Source: Aquabacterium sp.
GTDB taxonomy: Bacteria; Pseudomonadota; Gammaproteobacteria; Burkholderiales; Burkholderiaceae_C
Assembly: GCF_016195855.1 (NCBI RefSeq)
Contig: NZ_JACPYU010000014.1
Location: forward strand, 62,001 to 126,000
Direction: 5' to 3'
DNA length: 64,000 nucleotides
The notes under the pieces: model-generated
Database searches by the model: none
What the model was told of the DNA's origin: nothing
What the model saw: only the letters and a program-made list of their open reading frames with translations
Program-made: the position numbers and the translations under genes
In this document: positions 25,521 through 34,298 of the stretch, in pieces
Numbering within the stretch: the first letter of the stretch is position 1
How the letters are laid out: every line of letters starts with the position of its first letter

Positions 25521-26642
25521 TCAGGCCGCGCCGATATGGGGCACGAAACCTTGCGCGGGCTTGCTGATGGCTGCGGGGTTCTTCGCGACGAAGTCCAGCA
25601 TGCGGTCGATGCAACCGTGGGCTTTCACACGGATGGCTTCATCCACGGCGATCTCGCCCGTGCCTTTTTCCAGGCAGTCCAGCACGCCCTGCAGGCCGTT
25701 CATGGCCATCCAGGGGCAGTGTGCGCAGCTCTTGCAGGTGGCGCTGTTGCCGGCGGTCGGTGCCTCGATCAGCACCTTGCTGGGTGCCATCTGGCGCATG
25801 CGGTGCAGGATGCCGTTGTCGGTGGCCACGATGAACTCGGGCGCGTCGGACTCGACCACGGCCTTGAGCAGCTGCGAGGTCGAGCCGACCACATCGGCCT
25901 GGGCCACCACGCTCTCGGGCGACTCGGGGTGCACCAGCACCAGGGCTTTGGGGTGGTCCTTCTTGAGCAGGTCCAGCTCCAGGCCCTTGAACTCGTCGTG
26001 CACGATGCAGGCGCCGTTCCACATCAGCATGTCGGCGCCGGTTTCCTTCTGGATGTAGCGGCCCAGGTGGCGATCTGGCGCCCACAGGATCTTCTCGCCC
26101 TGGTCCTTGAGGTGCTTGACGATGGACAGGGCACACGAACTCGTCACCATCCAGTCGGCGCGGGCCTTGACCGCCGCGCTGGTGTTGGCATAGACCACGA
26201 CCTTGCGATCCGGGTGCGCGTCGCAGAACTTGATGAAGTCTTCGGCAGGGCAGCCCAGGTCCAGCGAGCAGGTGGCGTCCAGGTCGGGCATCAGCACGCG
26301 CTTGCCAGGGCTGAGGATCTTGGACGATTCGCCCATGAACTTCACCCCCGCCACGATCAGGGTCTGGGCGCTGTGGTCACGGCCAAAGCGCGCCATCTCC
26401 AGCGAGTCCGACACGCAGCCACCGGTTTCCTGCGCCAGGTCCTGCAGGTCGCCGTCCACGTAGTAGTGGGCCACCAGCACGGCGTTGCGCTCTTTCAGCA
26501 GGGTCTTGATGCGCGTCTTGATCTCGGCTTTGGCATCGGCGCTCAGGGGTGCGGGCACCTTGGCCCAGGCGTGAGCGGTGCAGGTGGCGCCGGTGGCGTC
26601 CTGCAGGTCGTAGTCGTACGAAACAGTGTTGGCGGAACTCAT
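25521..26642 (-). CDS. nadA: Quinolinate synthase
   Basis: This 373-residue [4Fe-4S] enzyme condenses iminoaspartate with dihydroxyacetone phosphate to quinolinate. Motifs seen include [28 protein letters not shown], the Cys-containing [57 protein letters not shown] near the end, and [10 protein letters not shown]. Its ATG overlaps the stop of the PAP2 phosphatase gene by 4 bases, so it is probably translated from the upstream glycan operon message and followed by nadC. Confidence 0.97.
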   Translation of the reverse strand: MSSANTVSYDYDLQDATGATCTAHAWAKVPAPLSADAKAEIKTRIKTLLKERNAVLVAHYYVDGDLQDLAQETGGCVSDSLEMARFGRDHSAQTLIVAGVKFMGESSKILSPGKRVLMPDLDATCSLDLGCPAEDFIKFCDAHPDRKVVVYANTSAAVKARADWMVTSSCALSIVKHLKDQGEKILWAPDRHLGRYIQKETGADMLMWNGACIVHDEFKGLELDLLKKDHPKALVLVHPESPESVVAQADVVGSTSQLLKAVVESDAPEFIVATDNGILHRMRQMAPSKVLIEAPTAGNSATCKSCAHCPWMAMNGLQGVLDCLEKGTGEIAVDEAIRVKAHGCIDRMLDFVAKNPAAISKPAQGFVPHIGAA

Positions 26643-27400
26643 GATGTCGAACGGGAAAGACGTCGTCGGTCGGCCCAGGCTACCAGTTCACACGATAACC
26701 ATATGGCGTAGAAGGCAAAGATGATGTCGCTGAGGAAGTGCCCCCCCTGCATCATGCGGCCCATGCCCACAATGCCACCAGCAACGGTGCCGATCAAGAG
26801 CCAGCGGCGGCGCCAGACCGGGCCGCAGGTCAGCCCCAGGCTCATCAAGGCGAAACCGGCTGCCGCGTGGCTGCTGACAAAGCTGCGGTGGTGGGTGGTG
26901 TCATCGCCGGGGTTGAAGGGGCCGTGGTAGACCTCCTGCCCGCCGAACTGCTCAACCTGGACAGGGCGAGGGCGCCCCATCAGGCCCTTGCAAAGCCCTT
27001 CCACTACCAGTCCATTGCCCAGCAGCGCCGCGCAGACGGATACGGTGGCCAGGTGGCGCCAGGCACCCGTGCTGCGGCTTGCCAGCTCTGTGCGGCCCAG
27101 CTTCTGGAACAGGCGTGCAATCCAGGGGGCCAGCAAGGCAAACAGCGCCAGGGCGACGATCAGGCCGCGGCCCAGCCAGGGCGTCCAGTCATACAGCGCA
27201 CGCACCAGGGCGTCATCGCGGTGAAAGAAGCCGCGCTCGGCGCTGTAGTAGTTCACGGACACCAGCAAGTCCAGCCCCGGGAACTGGGCAAAGATCGCCA
27301 GCGAAAAAAACAGGCCAGCCCAGATCAGCCGGGTGTCCAGCTCATCCGGGTTGTCTGCTTCGTGATGGCGCCTTGAACGACGCCGGAACTCACTGTCCAT
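26639..27400 (-). CDS. PAP2-family membrane phosphatase
   Basis: This 253-residue inner-membrane phosphatase has five or six hydrophobic segments. All three PAP2 motifs are visible: [19 protein letters not shown] (the SGH-like motif) and [13 protein letters not shown]. Such enzymes remove phosphate from lipid carriers such as undecaprenyl pyrophosphate or from lipid A. It overlaps the upstream GT39 gene by 11 bases and the downstream nadA by 4. The context of a lipid-linked sugar pathway suggests either carrier recycling or lipid A dephosphorylation (LpxE/LpxF-like). The start at [11 protein letters not shown] was chosen because it gives a basic N-terminus before the first helix. Confidence 0.88.
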   Translation of the reverse strand: MDSEFRRRSRRHHEADNPDELDTRLIWAGLFFSLAIFAQFPGLDLLVSVNYYSAERGFFHRDDALVRALYDWTPWLGRGLIVALALFALLAPWIARLFQKLGRTELASRSTGAWRHLATVSVCAALLGNGLVVEGLCKGLMGRPRPVQVEQFGGQEVYHGPFNPGDDTTHHRSFVSSHAAAGFALMSLGLTCGPVWRRRWLLIGTVAGGIVGMGRMMQGGHFLSDIIFAFYAIWLSCELVAWADRRRLSRSTS

Positions 27401-29183
27401 CAGTCGAATAAGGTTTGTCCGCACCACTTTGTTCCAGGTAGCTCTTCTGGTCATAGCCCAGGAAGCCGCGCAGGAAGAACAGGTGCATTTCAACGTTGCG
27501 ATCAGGCCCCACCGCGATCTTGGTCGATTTCAGCGGGCGGATGATGGCAAAGCGCTTGGTGATCTCGTCCGGCTTGGGGTTGCTGGTCAGCAGCAGCACA
27601 TCGGCACCCACCTTGTTGGGCAGGCTGCGCGTCATCTCGTAGTGGTCCTGACGCAGGCCCTTGGGGTTCCATGCCAGCGTCTTCACGTTGTAGCGGCGCC
27701 AGTGGTAGGCCGCTTCGGTGATGAGCAGGCGCGAGTCGGTCAGCACCGGCAGGCCGGTGACGATGGGGTCTTCCAGCTCGGGGGCCAGATCGGCAAACGC
27801 CTCCTGCCAGCCACGCATGCGCACCAGCACATCCAGCTTGGAGGTCAGTGTCGGCCCGACGATGTCGCGCAGGTGCAGGGTGATGGACGTCAGCACCAGG
27901 TTGGTGGCCAGCACGGCCACCAGCCAGCCTGTCGGGCGACGCGAGGCCAGGGGCACCAGCGGTTGACTCAGACGCGAGGCGATCAGCAGCGTGAAGCCCA
28001 CCATCGATGGCGCAGCCCAGTTCACGTGGGCATCGGCATACAGCGCCTGCACGATGGCGACGATCTGCAGCGGCAGGCTCATGGCCCACAGGAAGCGGTA
28101 GCTCGACACCGATGCCAGGTAGTAGGCCGAGTTGCGCACCACCGGGCGTTTGGCGGGCGTGCCATCTGCCGTGGTGCCCGGTTGGCTGGATGGCTGGGCC
28201 TGGGTGGAGTTCTTCCACTGGCTGGGCGGCATCATCTGGCTGGACGATGCCCACTGGCTGGTCGGGGCGGTATTGGGGTTGTTGGGGGCCGGTGTGCGCT
28301 TGAACAACCAAAGGCCTGCGATCACGGCCAGGGGGCCCAGCATCAGGACTTGTCCGGCCAGGAACACCAGCGTCGGCAGGATGCCACCCGAACGGTCGGA
28401 TTGCGCAGTCAGCTCGACCGTGTGCTGCATGGTCGGGAAGCCGTTCTGCGCATTCCAGATCAGGTTGGGCGACAGCAGGGCCAGCGCGATGACGGCGGCC
28501 ACCCAGGGGCCGAGCCGGAACACACCACGCTCGGGGCCATGCACGGCCCACAAGGTCCAGACCGCGGTCAAGGCAAACGCCGCCATGGTGTACTTGCCCA
28601 TCAGGCCCACGCCACACACCAGGCCCAGCAGCACCCAGTGGCTCATGCGGTTGGTGACCTGCGCGCGCCACAAGGCCCACGAGGCCAGTGTCCAGCACAA
28701 GATCAAGGGCGCGTCCGTCGAGGCGAACATGCCCATCAGGCCCACCATGGGGATGGTCATGAACAAGGCGCCGGCCACCATGCCGGTGCGCACGCCGCTG
28801 CTGGTTGGCCACAGCGCGCGCGCCAGCCCGACCATGCTCAAGGCCGTGGCAGGGTAGAGCAGCATCACGATGGCCTTGACACCCAGCACGCCTGAACCGA
28901 ACAGCGCCGTGCTCAACCAGATCAGCCCGGCGATCAAGGGTGGCTTGGAGAAATAACCCCAGGCCAGGTGCTTGGACCAGTCCCAATACTGGGCCTCGTC
29001 AAAGAACAGCGAGATGCCCGAGTGCTTGACCACCCACAGCCGGTACACAAAGAGCACTGCGACCAGTGCCAGCAGCTTCCACATGCGTGGGCCCCAGATC
29101 TTGGGCCAGCGTTGTCCTGATGGGCGTTTGGCCACTGGTGCAGCGCCAGTGGATACAACTAATGCATTTGTGGGTTGGTTCAT
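27390..29183 (-). CDS. ArnT-like membrane glycosyltransferase with Ser/Gln-rich insert
   Basis: This 597-residue polytopic GT39-type transferase has the acidic motif FFDEAQYWDW in the first periplasmic loop, followed by GYFSKPPLIAGLIWL and MFASTDAPLILCW, as in ArnT homologues. About residues 300-345, between two transmembrane segments, is a hydrophilic insert with two SQW repeats and many Ser, Gln, Pro and Thr, which I do not expect in the family. It probably takes a sugar from undecaprenyl phosphate made by the adjacent GT2. It begins 31 bases after the GT2 gene and overlaps the PAP2 gene. The product ends in a hydrophilic tail. Confidence 0.88.
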   Translation of the reverse strand: MNQPTNALVVSTGAAPVAKRPSGQRWPKIWGPRMWKLLALVAVLFVYRLWVVKHSGISLFFDEAQYWDWSKHLAWGYFSKPPLIAGLIWLSTALFGSGVLGVKAIVMLLYPATALSMVGLARALWPTSSGVRTGMVAGALFMTIPMVGLMGMFASTDAPLILCWTLASWALWRAQVTNRMSHWVLLGLVCGVGLMGKYTMAAFALTAVWTLWAVHGPERGVFRLGPWVAAVIALALLSPNLIWNAQNGFPTMQHTVELTAQSDRSGGILPTLVFLAGQVLMLGPLAVIAGLWLFKRTPAPNNPNTAPTSQWASSSQMMPPSQWKNSTQAQPSSQPGTTADGTPAKRPVVRNSAYYLASVSSYRFLWAMSLPLQIVAIVQALYADAHVNWAAPSMVGFTLLIASRLSQPLVPLASRRPTGWLVAVLATNLVLTSITLHLRDIVGPTLTSKLDVLVRMRGWQEAFADLAPELEDPIVTGLPVLTDSRLLITEAAYHWRRYNVKTLAWNPKGLRQDHYEMTRSLPNKVGADVLLLTSNPKPDEITKRFAIIRPLKSTKIAVGPDRNVEMHLFFLRGFLGYDQKSYLEQSGADKPYSTDGQ

Positions 29184-29214
29184 GGTGTGTGGTCAATGAC
29201 AACAACAAACAACG

Positions 29215-30246
29215 TCAATGCGACTGATGCCATGCGGTGTCGGCATGCAGCTGGGGCGCTTCACTGGTGTGATACGGCGCCACTTCGCCACGGTCGTAGT
29301 AAATGCGGATCAGCAACTCGGCCAGCACGCCTGTGGTGAGGAACTGCAACCCACCCAGCACGCAAAAGAAACCCAGCCAGAGCAGCGGTCGCCCGCCGAT
29401 GTTCTGGCCGAGCATTTTCAGCACGGCCAGGTAACTCAGGATCAGGCCACCCACCAGCCCTACGCCTAAGCCCACGCCACCAAAGAAGTGGCCCGGACGC
29501 CCGGAGAAACGCAAGAAGAAATTCACCGCCAGCAAGTCCAGCACCACACGCAGCGTGCGCGAAATGCCGTACTTGGATTCGCCTCGTGTACGGGCATGGT
29601 GGCTCACCGGTTCTTCGGCCATGCGCGCAGGCGATGTCACCGTGGCCATCCACGCGGGGATGAATCGGTGCATCTCGCCATACAGGCTCACGCGCTTGAG
29701 CACGCTGGCGCGGTAGGCCTTCAGGCTGCAACCCAGATCCTGAAACTCCAGTTGCGTGATCTTGCGGATCAGGCGGTTGGCAATGCGCGAGGGCACCTTG
29801 CGCAGCCACAGGCCATCCTGGCGGTTCTGACGCCAGCCCGCCACCAGGTCCAGGTCTTCGCGCAGCAGGCGCGCCACCAGCTTGGGGATGTCCTTGGGGT
29901 CGTTCTGCAGGTCGCCATCCAGCGTCACGATGACATCACCACGTGCGGCATCGATGCCGGCTTGCATGGCCGCCGTCTGACGGAAGTTGCGCCACAAGTG
30001 GATGGGGCGAACATGGGGCCCGCGCAAACGAGCCTGCTCATCCAGCGCCTTCTGGGTGCCATCGCGGCTACCGTCATTGACGATGATGAGTTCCCAGTCG
30101 AAGGGGTAGTCGCCCAGCGCTTCGTGCATGGCCGTGACAAAGGGCTCGACGTTGTCGACCTCGTTGTACATCGGCACCACCACGGACAGACGGTGGTTGG
30201 GCACGGCATCGGTAGAGACGGGCTGGGCCGTCGCGGCAACATTCAT
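29215..30246 (-). CDS. Family 2 glycosyltransferase, ArnC/DPM1-like
   Basis: This 343-residue enzyme has a cytoplasmic GT-A domain, VVVPMYNEVDNVEPF, LIIVNDGSRDGTQ, and the DXD-like TLDGDLQNDP, then DLVAGWR, followed by two C-terminal membrane helices (FGGVGLGVGLVGGLILSYLAVL and LWLGFFCVLGGLQFLTTGVL). This is the layout of ArnC and GtrB, which load a sugar onto undecaprenyl phosphate. The sugar donor is unknown. The neighbours, a GT39 transferase and a flippase-like membrane protein, support a lipid-linked sugar path. The start MNVAATAQ was taken over an ATG six codons earlier. Confidence 0.92.
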   Translation of the reverse strand: MNVAATAQPVSTDAVPNHRLSVVVPMYNEVDNVEPFVTAMHEALGDYPFDWELIIVNDGSRDGTQKALDEQARLRGPHVRPIHLWRNFRQTAAMQAGIDAARGDVIVTLDGDLQNDPKDIPKLVARLLREDLDLVAGWRQNRQDGLWLRKVPSRIANRLIRKITQLEFQDLGCSLKAYRASVLKRVSLYGEMHRFIPAWMATVTSPARMAEEPVSHHARTRGESKYGISRTLRVVLDLLAVNFFLRFSGRPGHFFGGVGLGVGLVGGLILSYLAVLKMLGQNIGGRPLLWLGFFCVLGGLQFLTTGVLAELLIRIYYDRGEVAPYHTSEAPQLHADTAWHQSH

Positions 30247-30280
30247 GACTTCACTTTCTAGCAAACAAACCCGCCCGCGC

Positions 30281-31315
30281 TCAATCAGGCAGACGAGCAG
30301 AGGGCGTACCCTGACGCAGACGAGGCTTGTTGGCCCAGGTCAAGACAGATGCCAGTGCGCCCGCCAGGACAGCGCACAGCAAGAAACAGACGTGCAGGGC
30401 CAGTGCCGCACTCACGGCATGGGCCAGGGCCGTCGATTGTGGGGGAAGATGGGCAGCCATGCCGGCCCAGACGCCGGCTTCGTACGTGCCGAAACCCGCA
30501 GGGCCCTGCAAGGGGACGATGGCCGCCAATTCTCCACCCAAAGCGCCAGCCCATGAGGTCAGCCAGGGCGCGGTGCTGACGGCAGACAACAGGAAAGCGC
30601 CAGCGGCGAGTTTCAGGCTCCAGTTGGCCAGCGTGGCCAGCCAGGCCAATGGGTGGTGGTGTTCGGGCTCCAGCAGGGCCTGCCGCAGCTTGAGCATCAA
30701 GCCGGCCAGCTTGCTGGAGGCTTGTGTTTCGCCCGCATGGCGCTCGAACCAGCGGCGCGACAGCTGCCCCAAGGCCAGCCAGCCAGCGGCCATGCCCGCG
30801 AAGCCCGCGATGCGCACCCAAAGCGGCAGGCCTGGCCACAACAAGAGACCCAGGAACGCGAGGACGATCACGTCCTGCACACGCATCCACAGCAGGCAGG
30901 CCACCGCGCGCGCCACCGGCATGCCCAACTCGCGCGAAGCCAGCCAGGGGAAGCTGAGCTCGCCCGCGCGCATGGGCAGCAGGTTGATGGCCGCGTTGTG
31001 CATCAGGATCACCCGCAAGGCATCAGTGCGCACGCCCAGCCAGCGGTGGGGTGCCTTGTGATGCCCTTCCAGGTTCAAGACCACTTGCAGGCGTGCCGCC
31101 CGAAGCACGTAGCTGATCAGCAAACCGCCCAGGGTGAGCAGCCAGGTGGCCCAGTCTGGCCGCTGAAAGGCTTGCGCAACCTGGTCAAAAGGGGTGCGCG
31201 ACAGCAGCCAGGCCAGCAAACCCAGGCCCAAACCCCAGGCCAGCGCCTTTTTCATCAAGGAGCTGCCGGGGGCTGTGCTGGCGTTTGTGGTGCGTGCGCT
31301 GGGCTGATCGGTCAC
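30281..31315 (-). CDS. Lysylphosphatidylglycerol synthase TM-region (UPF0104-like) protein
   Basis: This 344-residue membrane protein has about eight helices and the features of the LPG_synthase_TM/AglD family: RAARLQVVLNLEGH, the segment RVILMHNAAINLLPMRAGELSFPWLASRELGMPVARAVA, and GPAGFGTYEAGVWAGM near the end. Family members are thought to move lipids or lipid-linked sugars across the membrane. As the first gene before a GT2/GT39/PAP2 set, a flippase for the lipid-linked sugar is the natural hypothesis. A 127-base gap containing a strong hairpin separates it from the sugar transferase gene upstream. Confidence 0.85.
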   Translation of the reverse strand: MTDQPSARTTNASTAPGSSLMKKALAWGLGLGLLAWLLSRTPFDQVAQAFQRPDWATWLLTLGGLLISYVLRAARLQVVLNLEGHHKAPHRWLGVRTDALRVILMHNAAINLLPMRAGELSFPWLASRELGMPVARAVACLLWMRVQDVIVLAFLGLLLWPGLPLWVRIAGFAGMAAGWLALGQLSRRWFERHAGETQASSKLAGLMLKLRQALLEPEHHHPLAWLATLANWSLKLAAGAFLLSAVSTAPWLTSWAGALGGELAAIVPLQGPAGFGTYEAGVWAGMAAHLPPQSTALAHAVSAALALHVCFLLCAVLAGALASVLTWANKPRLRQGTPSARLPD

Positions 31316-31391
31316 GGGGCGGTGCTAGTGCGGGCAACCTGACATTGTCCTGCAACTTGACGCAGGTCTGAAACACCACCCCCTGAAATGA

Positions 31392-31418
31392 CGGTGGCGC
31401 ACCAGAGGTGCGCCACCG
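31392..31418 (-). terminator. Strong hairpin after priming transferase gene
   Basis: A perfect 12-bp stem (CGGTGGCGCACC with its complement, AGA loop) lies 25 bases past the sugar-transferase stop on the minus strand. Only a short T-rich stretch follows, so it may terminate or attenuate transcription into the lipid-linked glycan operon. Confidence 0.6.
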
Positions 31419-31442
31419 AGGGAGGGCCGCCGCATTGTGGCC

Positions 31443-32852
31443 TCAGTGAGCGCCCTCGCGGAAGAGCACGACGCTCACTGTCTCAAAGATCACCAGCAAG
31501 TCCAGGAACAGCGAATTGTTCTTCACGTAGTACAGGTCGTATTGATGCTTGTGCAGCGCGTCTTCGACCGAAGCGCCGTAGGCATAACGAACCTGGGCCC
31601 AGCCCGTCACGCCAGGCTTGACGCTGTGACGGATGTCATAGAACGGGATCTGTTCTTTCAGTTGCGCCACGAAGGAGGGGCGCTCGGGGCGTGGGCCCAC
31701 CATGCTCATCTCACCCGACAGCACGCTGAACAACTGAGGCAACTCGTCGATACGGGTCTTGCGGATGAAGGCGCCCACGCGGGTGATGCGCGAATCGTTC
31801 TTGGTGGCCCAGACCGCCACGCCATCCTTCTCGGCATCGGTGCGCATGCTGCGGAACTTCAGGCACATGAAGCTCTTGCCGGCCAGGCCCACACGTTCCT
31901 GACGGTAGATGATCGGGCCATTGCTTTCCAGCTTGATGGCCAACATGGTCAACAGCATGATGGGCGAGGCCAGCAGCAACAGGATCGACGAAGTCACCAC
32001 GTCGAAGGCGCGCTTGACGATGATGCGGGTGCGATCCTGTGCAAAGCCGCGGCCATAGACCAGGAAGCTGGCCTTGAGGCTGTCCACAGGCACTTCACCC
32101 GTGGTCTGCTCGTAGAAAGCGGCCAGGTCCATCACGGGGATGCCATGGATGCGTGCGGTGAGCAGTTGGTCCATGGGCACGTTGCCGCCACGTTGCTCCT
32201 TGACGGCCACGATGATCTGGTTGATGTCGTGCTTGTGCACGATGTCATCGATCGAGGTCGAGCGGGCGAAGATGTTGAAGCGCTTGTCTTCCGCAGGCAG
32301 GACGGATTCGCCAGCTGGGTAGAAGCCGATCACGGAGTGGCTGCGCAGGCGGCGGGATTTCAGGTCGGCGGCCACGGCATGGGCTTCCTGGCCGGTGCCG
32401 ATGATCAGCACGCGTTGCTGCACCAGCGAGCCGCGCCAGGCGGACATCAGCAGGCCGCGCACGATCAGCAGGCCGATCATCAGGTAGGCAACAGCAAAAC
32501 CCATCAACTGCTGGGCCTGGCTGCCGTCCACCACCGTTTTGACGGCCAGTTGGTAGGCAATCGGAGCGCCCAGCAGGCAACCCAGCACGGCGCGGCCCAG
32601 CTTGGCGCGGGCGGTTTTGCGCTCGGAGCCCTCGCGGTACACGCCGACCAGGCCGCAATGCAGCGGGATCAGAAGCGCAAAGCCCAAACCCGAGCGCAAT
32701 GCGCTGGAAACGCCAACTGACAGATTGGCGTCGCCGTAGAGGTGAGCAATGGTGAGGGAACCCAACACAATGGCCAGGAAACTGGTCAGGCTGTCTGCCA
32801 GCAGTTCAGCCAATGTCGCAATCGAGATGTGATGCTGAAAAACCCGGAACAT
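31443..32852 (-). CDS. Undecaprenyl-phosphate sugar phosphotransferase (EpsB/WcaJ type)
   Basis: This 469-residue enzyme primes exopolysaccharide repeat units by moving a hexose-1-phosphate to undecaprenyl phosphate. It has four to five N-terminal membrane helices, a CoA-binding-like NAD fold in the middle (QQRVLIIGTGQEAHAVAADL), and the catalytic Bac_transf domain at the C-terminus (KRAFDVVTSSILLLL, YRQERVGLAGKSFMCLKFRSM, TRIDELPQLFSVLSGEMSMVGPRPERP, VKPGVTGWAQV). The N-terminus MFRVFQHHIS is shared with TIGR03013/PEP-CTERM-locus transferases. It is separated from the glycosyltransferase upstream by 280 bases containing repeats, so it has its own promoter region. Confidence 0.94.
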   Translation of the reverse strand: MFRVFQHHISIATLAELLADSLTSFLAIVLGSLTIAHLYGDANLSVGVSSALRSGLGFALLIPLHCGLVGVYREGSERKTARAKLGRAVLGCLLGAPIAYQLAVKTVVDGSQAQQLMGFAVAYLMIGLLIVRGLLMSAWRGSLVQQRVLIIGTGQEAHAVAADLKSRRLRSHSVIGFYPAGESVLPAEDKRFNIFARSTSIDDIVHKHDINQIIVAVKEQRGGNVPMDQLLTARIHGIPVMDLAAFYEQTTGEVPVDSLKASFLVYGRGFAQDRTRIIVKRAFDVVTSSILLLLASPIMLLTMLAIKLESNGPIIYRQERVGLAGKSFMCLKFRSMRTDAEKDGVAVWATKNDSRITRVGAFIRKTRIDELPQLFSVLSGEMSMVGPRPERPSFVAQLKEQIPFYDIRHSVKPGVTGWAQVRYAYGASVEDALHKHQYDLYYVKNNSLFLDLLVIFETVSVVLFREGAH

Positions 32853-32972
32853 GATCGCCTCTCTTGGAGACCAGGCCGCGGCAACATGTGCGACAACCCA
32901 ACCCAAAGTAGTAAGTTTTTGTAATGGGATGATTGTCATCAAAGCGCGGCTTGGGCATAACCCTGCGTTCAA

Positions 32973-33050
32973 GGGGGGGCACCCTAGAACTGGGGGGGCA
33001 AACCCGAATTCCGTGAATTTGCCGCACGTTTCATTCACCCTTTTGGGTGA
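32973..33050. promoter_or_regulatory. Candidate control region of priming transferase gene
   Basis: Two GGGGGGGC strings start 19 bases apart (32973 and 32992), each preceding CA, and a perfect TCACCC/GGGTGA hairpin with TTTT loop lies at 33035-33050. They sit 120-200 bases upstream of the transferase start, in a 280-base gene-free stretch. Two near-identical boxes two helical turns apart suggest binding by a dimer. Function is inferred. Confidence 0.35.
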
Positions 33051-33135
33051 TTCCAGATACATCTTTCGCACTGATTTGTAACGGATGTGACTTTGTGAAC
33101 TTGCAGCTTGGCGCAATGTCCCGTCATCAGCGTGG

Positions 33136-34221
33136 TCAGTCTTTCAGAATGCGCCGGTAAATCGATTCATACAGGCGGCTGGTTCTCTCAAAAGAGAAAT
33201 CCTGGGTGACCCGTTTGTAGCCAGCTTCGCCCTGGCGTTGCCTCAAAATTGGGTCCGACACGAGCTGGGCGATGGCCTGGGCCAAGGCTTCGGTGTCGTC
33301 CACGGGCGCCAATTTGCCGTGTTCGCCGTCCAGGACCAATTCCGGGTTGCCTCCCACCGGCGTACAAACCACCGGCAGGCGGTGCGACATGGCCTCCAGG
33401 ATCGACATGGGCAGGCCTTCGGCGCGCGAGGGCAGCACGAAAATATCAGAGGCCGCAAGAATATCCGGAACATCGTTTCTGAAACCCAGGAACCGCACCT
33501 CCTGAGGCCCGAGTCCTGAATCGCTGGCCAATTGCTCGACCCTGGCACGCTCCGCGCCGTCCCCAAGGAATATCGTGGTCACGGGCAAGCCCGTTTTCTT
33601 CAACTCTGCGGCGGCCTTGACCAACACGTCCTGCGCTTTGACTGGGTAGAAACTGGCTACGTTGACCACCACGACTCGGTTGTCCAGCCCCAGTTCTGCA
33701 CGCACCGCTTCGCGCGATTTGTGAGCTGCCGCGAATTCGACACCGTTGTGGATGACTTCAGTGGGGCCTTGGTAGCCGATGTCACCTGCGTGCGTCGCTG
33801 TTTCTCCTGACACCGCTACATAAGCATCCACCTGCTTCCATTCGAAAGGGCTGCCCTTTCGGATAATGCCTTTGGTCTGTGCGTGATCGGTAAACAGCAG
33901 GCGGCCGCCAGACGTGAGTTTGCCGATGGTGGCGTAGCGCAGCGAGGTCGGGTTGTGACAATGGACGATGTCTGGTGCCTGCCATGCAAAGTGCAATGCG
34001 CAATGCGCAATGCGTGCCAGCATGGGGCCGTGGTTGATCAGGGTGACTGGCAGGTTCTTCTGCGCGGCGACCTCCAGCAGAGGGCCATCGTTGAGTGACA
34101 CGATGGACGCGGCATGCCCCGCCTTGATCTGTGACTCAGCCAGCCTCAGAACGAATTGCTCCATGCCGCCACCCTGCAGGCTGCTGACAGTGTGGATGAT
34201 GCGCAGTCGTGTGGCGGTCAT
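33136..34221 (-). CDS. Family 4 glycosyltransferase (GT-B)
   Basis: This 361-residue transferase opens RIIHTVSSLQGGGMEQFVLRLAE, a GT4 donor/acceptor start, and has the C-terminal nucleotide-sugar domain with VVVVNVASFYPVKAQDVLVKAAAEL, TTIFLGDGAERARVE and the EX7E motif region EGLPMSILEAMSHRLPVVCTPVGGNPELV. It should add one sugar to the lipid-linked repeat. It sits last in the minus-strand export operon, 77 bases after the ATPase/epimerase fusion gene. The start MTATRLRI was chosen because upstream in-frame sequence is antisense-like and overlaps the fusion gene. Confidence 0.92.
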   Translation of the reverse strand: MTATRLRIIHTVSSLQGGGMEQFVLRLAESQIKAGHAASIVSLNDGPLLEVAAQKNLPVTLINHGPMLARIAHCALHFAWQAPDIVHCHNPTSLRYATIGKLTSGGRLLFTDHAQTKGIIRKGSPFEWKQVDAYVAVSGETATHAGDIGYQGPTEVIHNGVEFAAAHKSREAVRAELGLDNRVVVVNVASFYPVKAQDVLVKAAAELKKTGLPVTTIFLGDGAERARVEQLASDSGLGPQEVRFLGFRNDVPDILAASDIFVLPSRAEGLPMSILEAMSHRLPVVCTPVGGNPELVLDGEHGKLAPVDDTEALAQAIAQLVSDPILRQRQGEAGYKRVTQDFSFERTSRLYESIYRRILKD

Positions 34222-34298
34222 GAAGCTACGGGTGTGTGGGGCAAGGGAAGGGCGTGCGTGTCCTGGCGCGCGTCTTGACGGAAGCAGGCTGAGAAGTC

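Noticed and set aside
32973-33000. Sigma-54 promoter (GG-N10-GC) upstream of the priming transferase
   Set aside because: I could not find a proper TGGCAC-N5-TTGC match on the minus strand; only the G-run repeats are clear.
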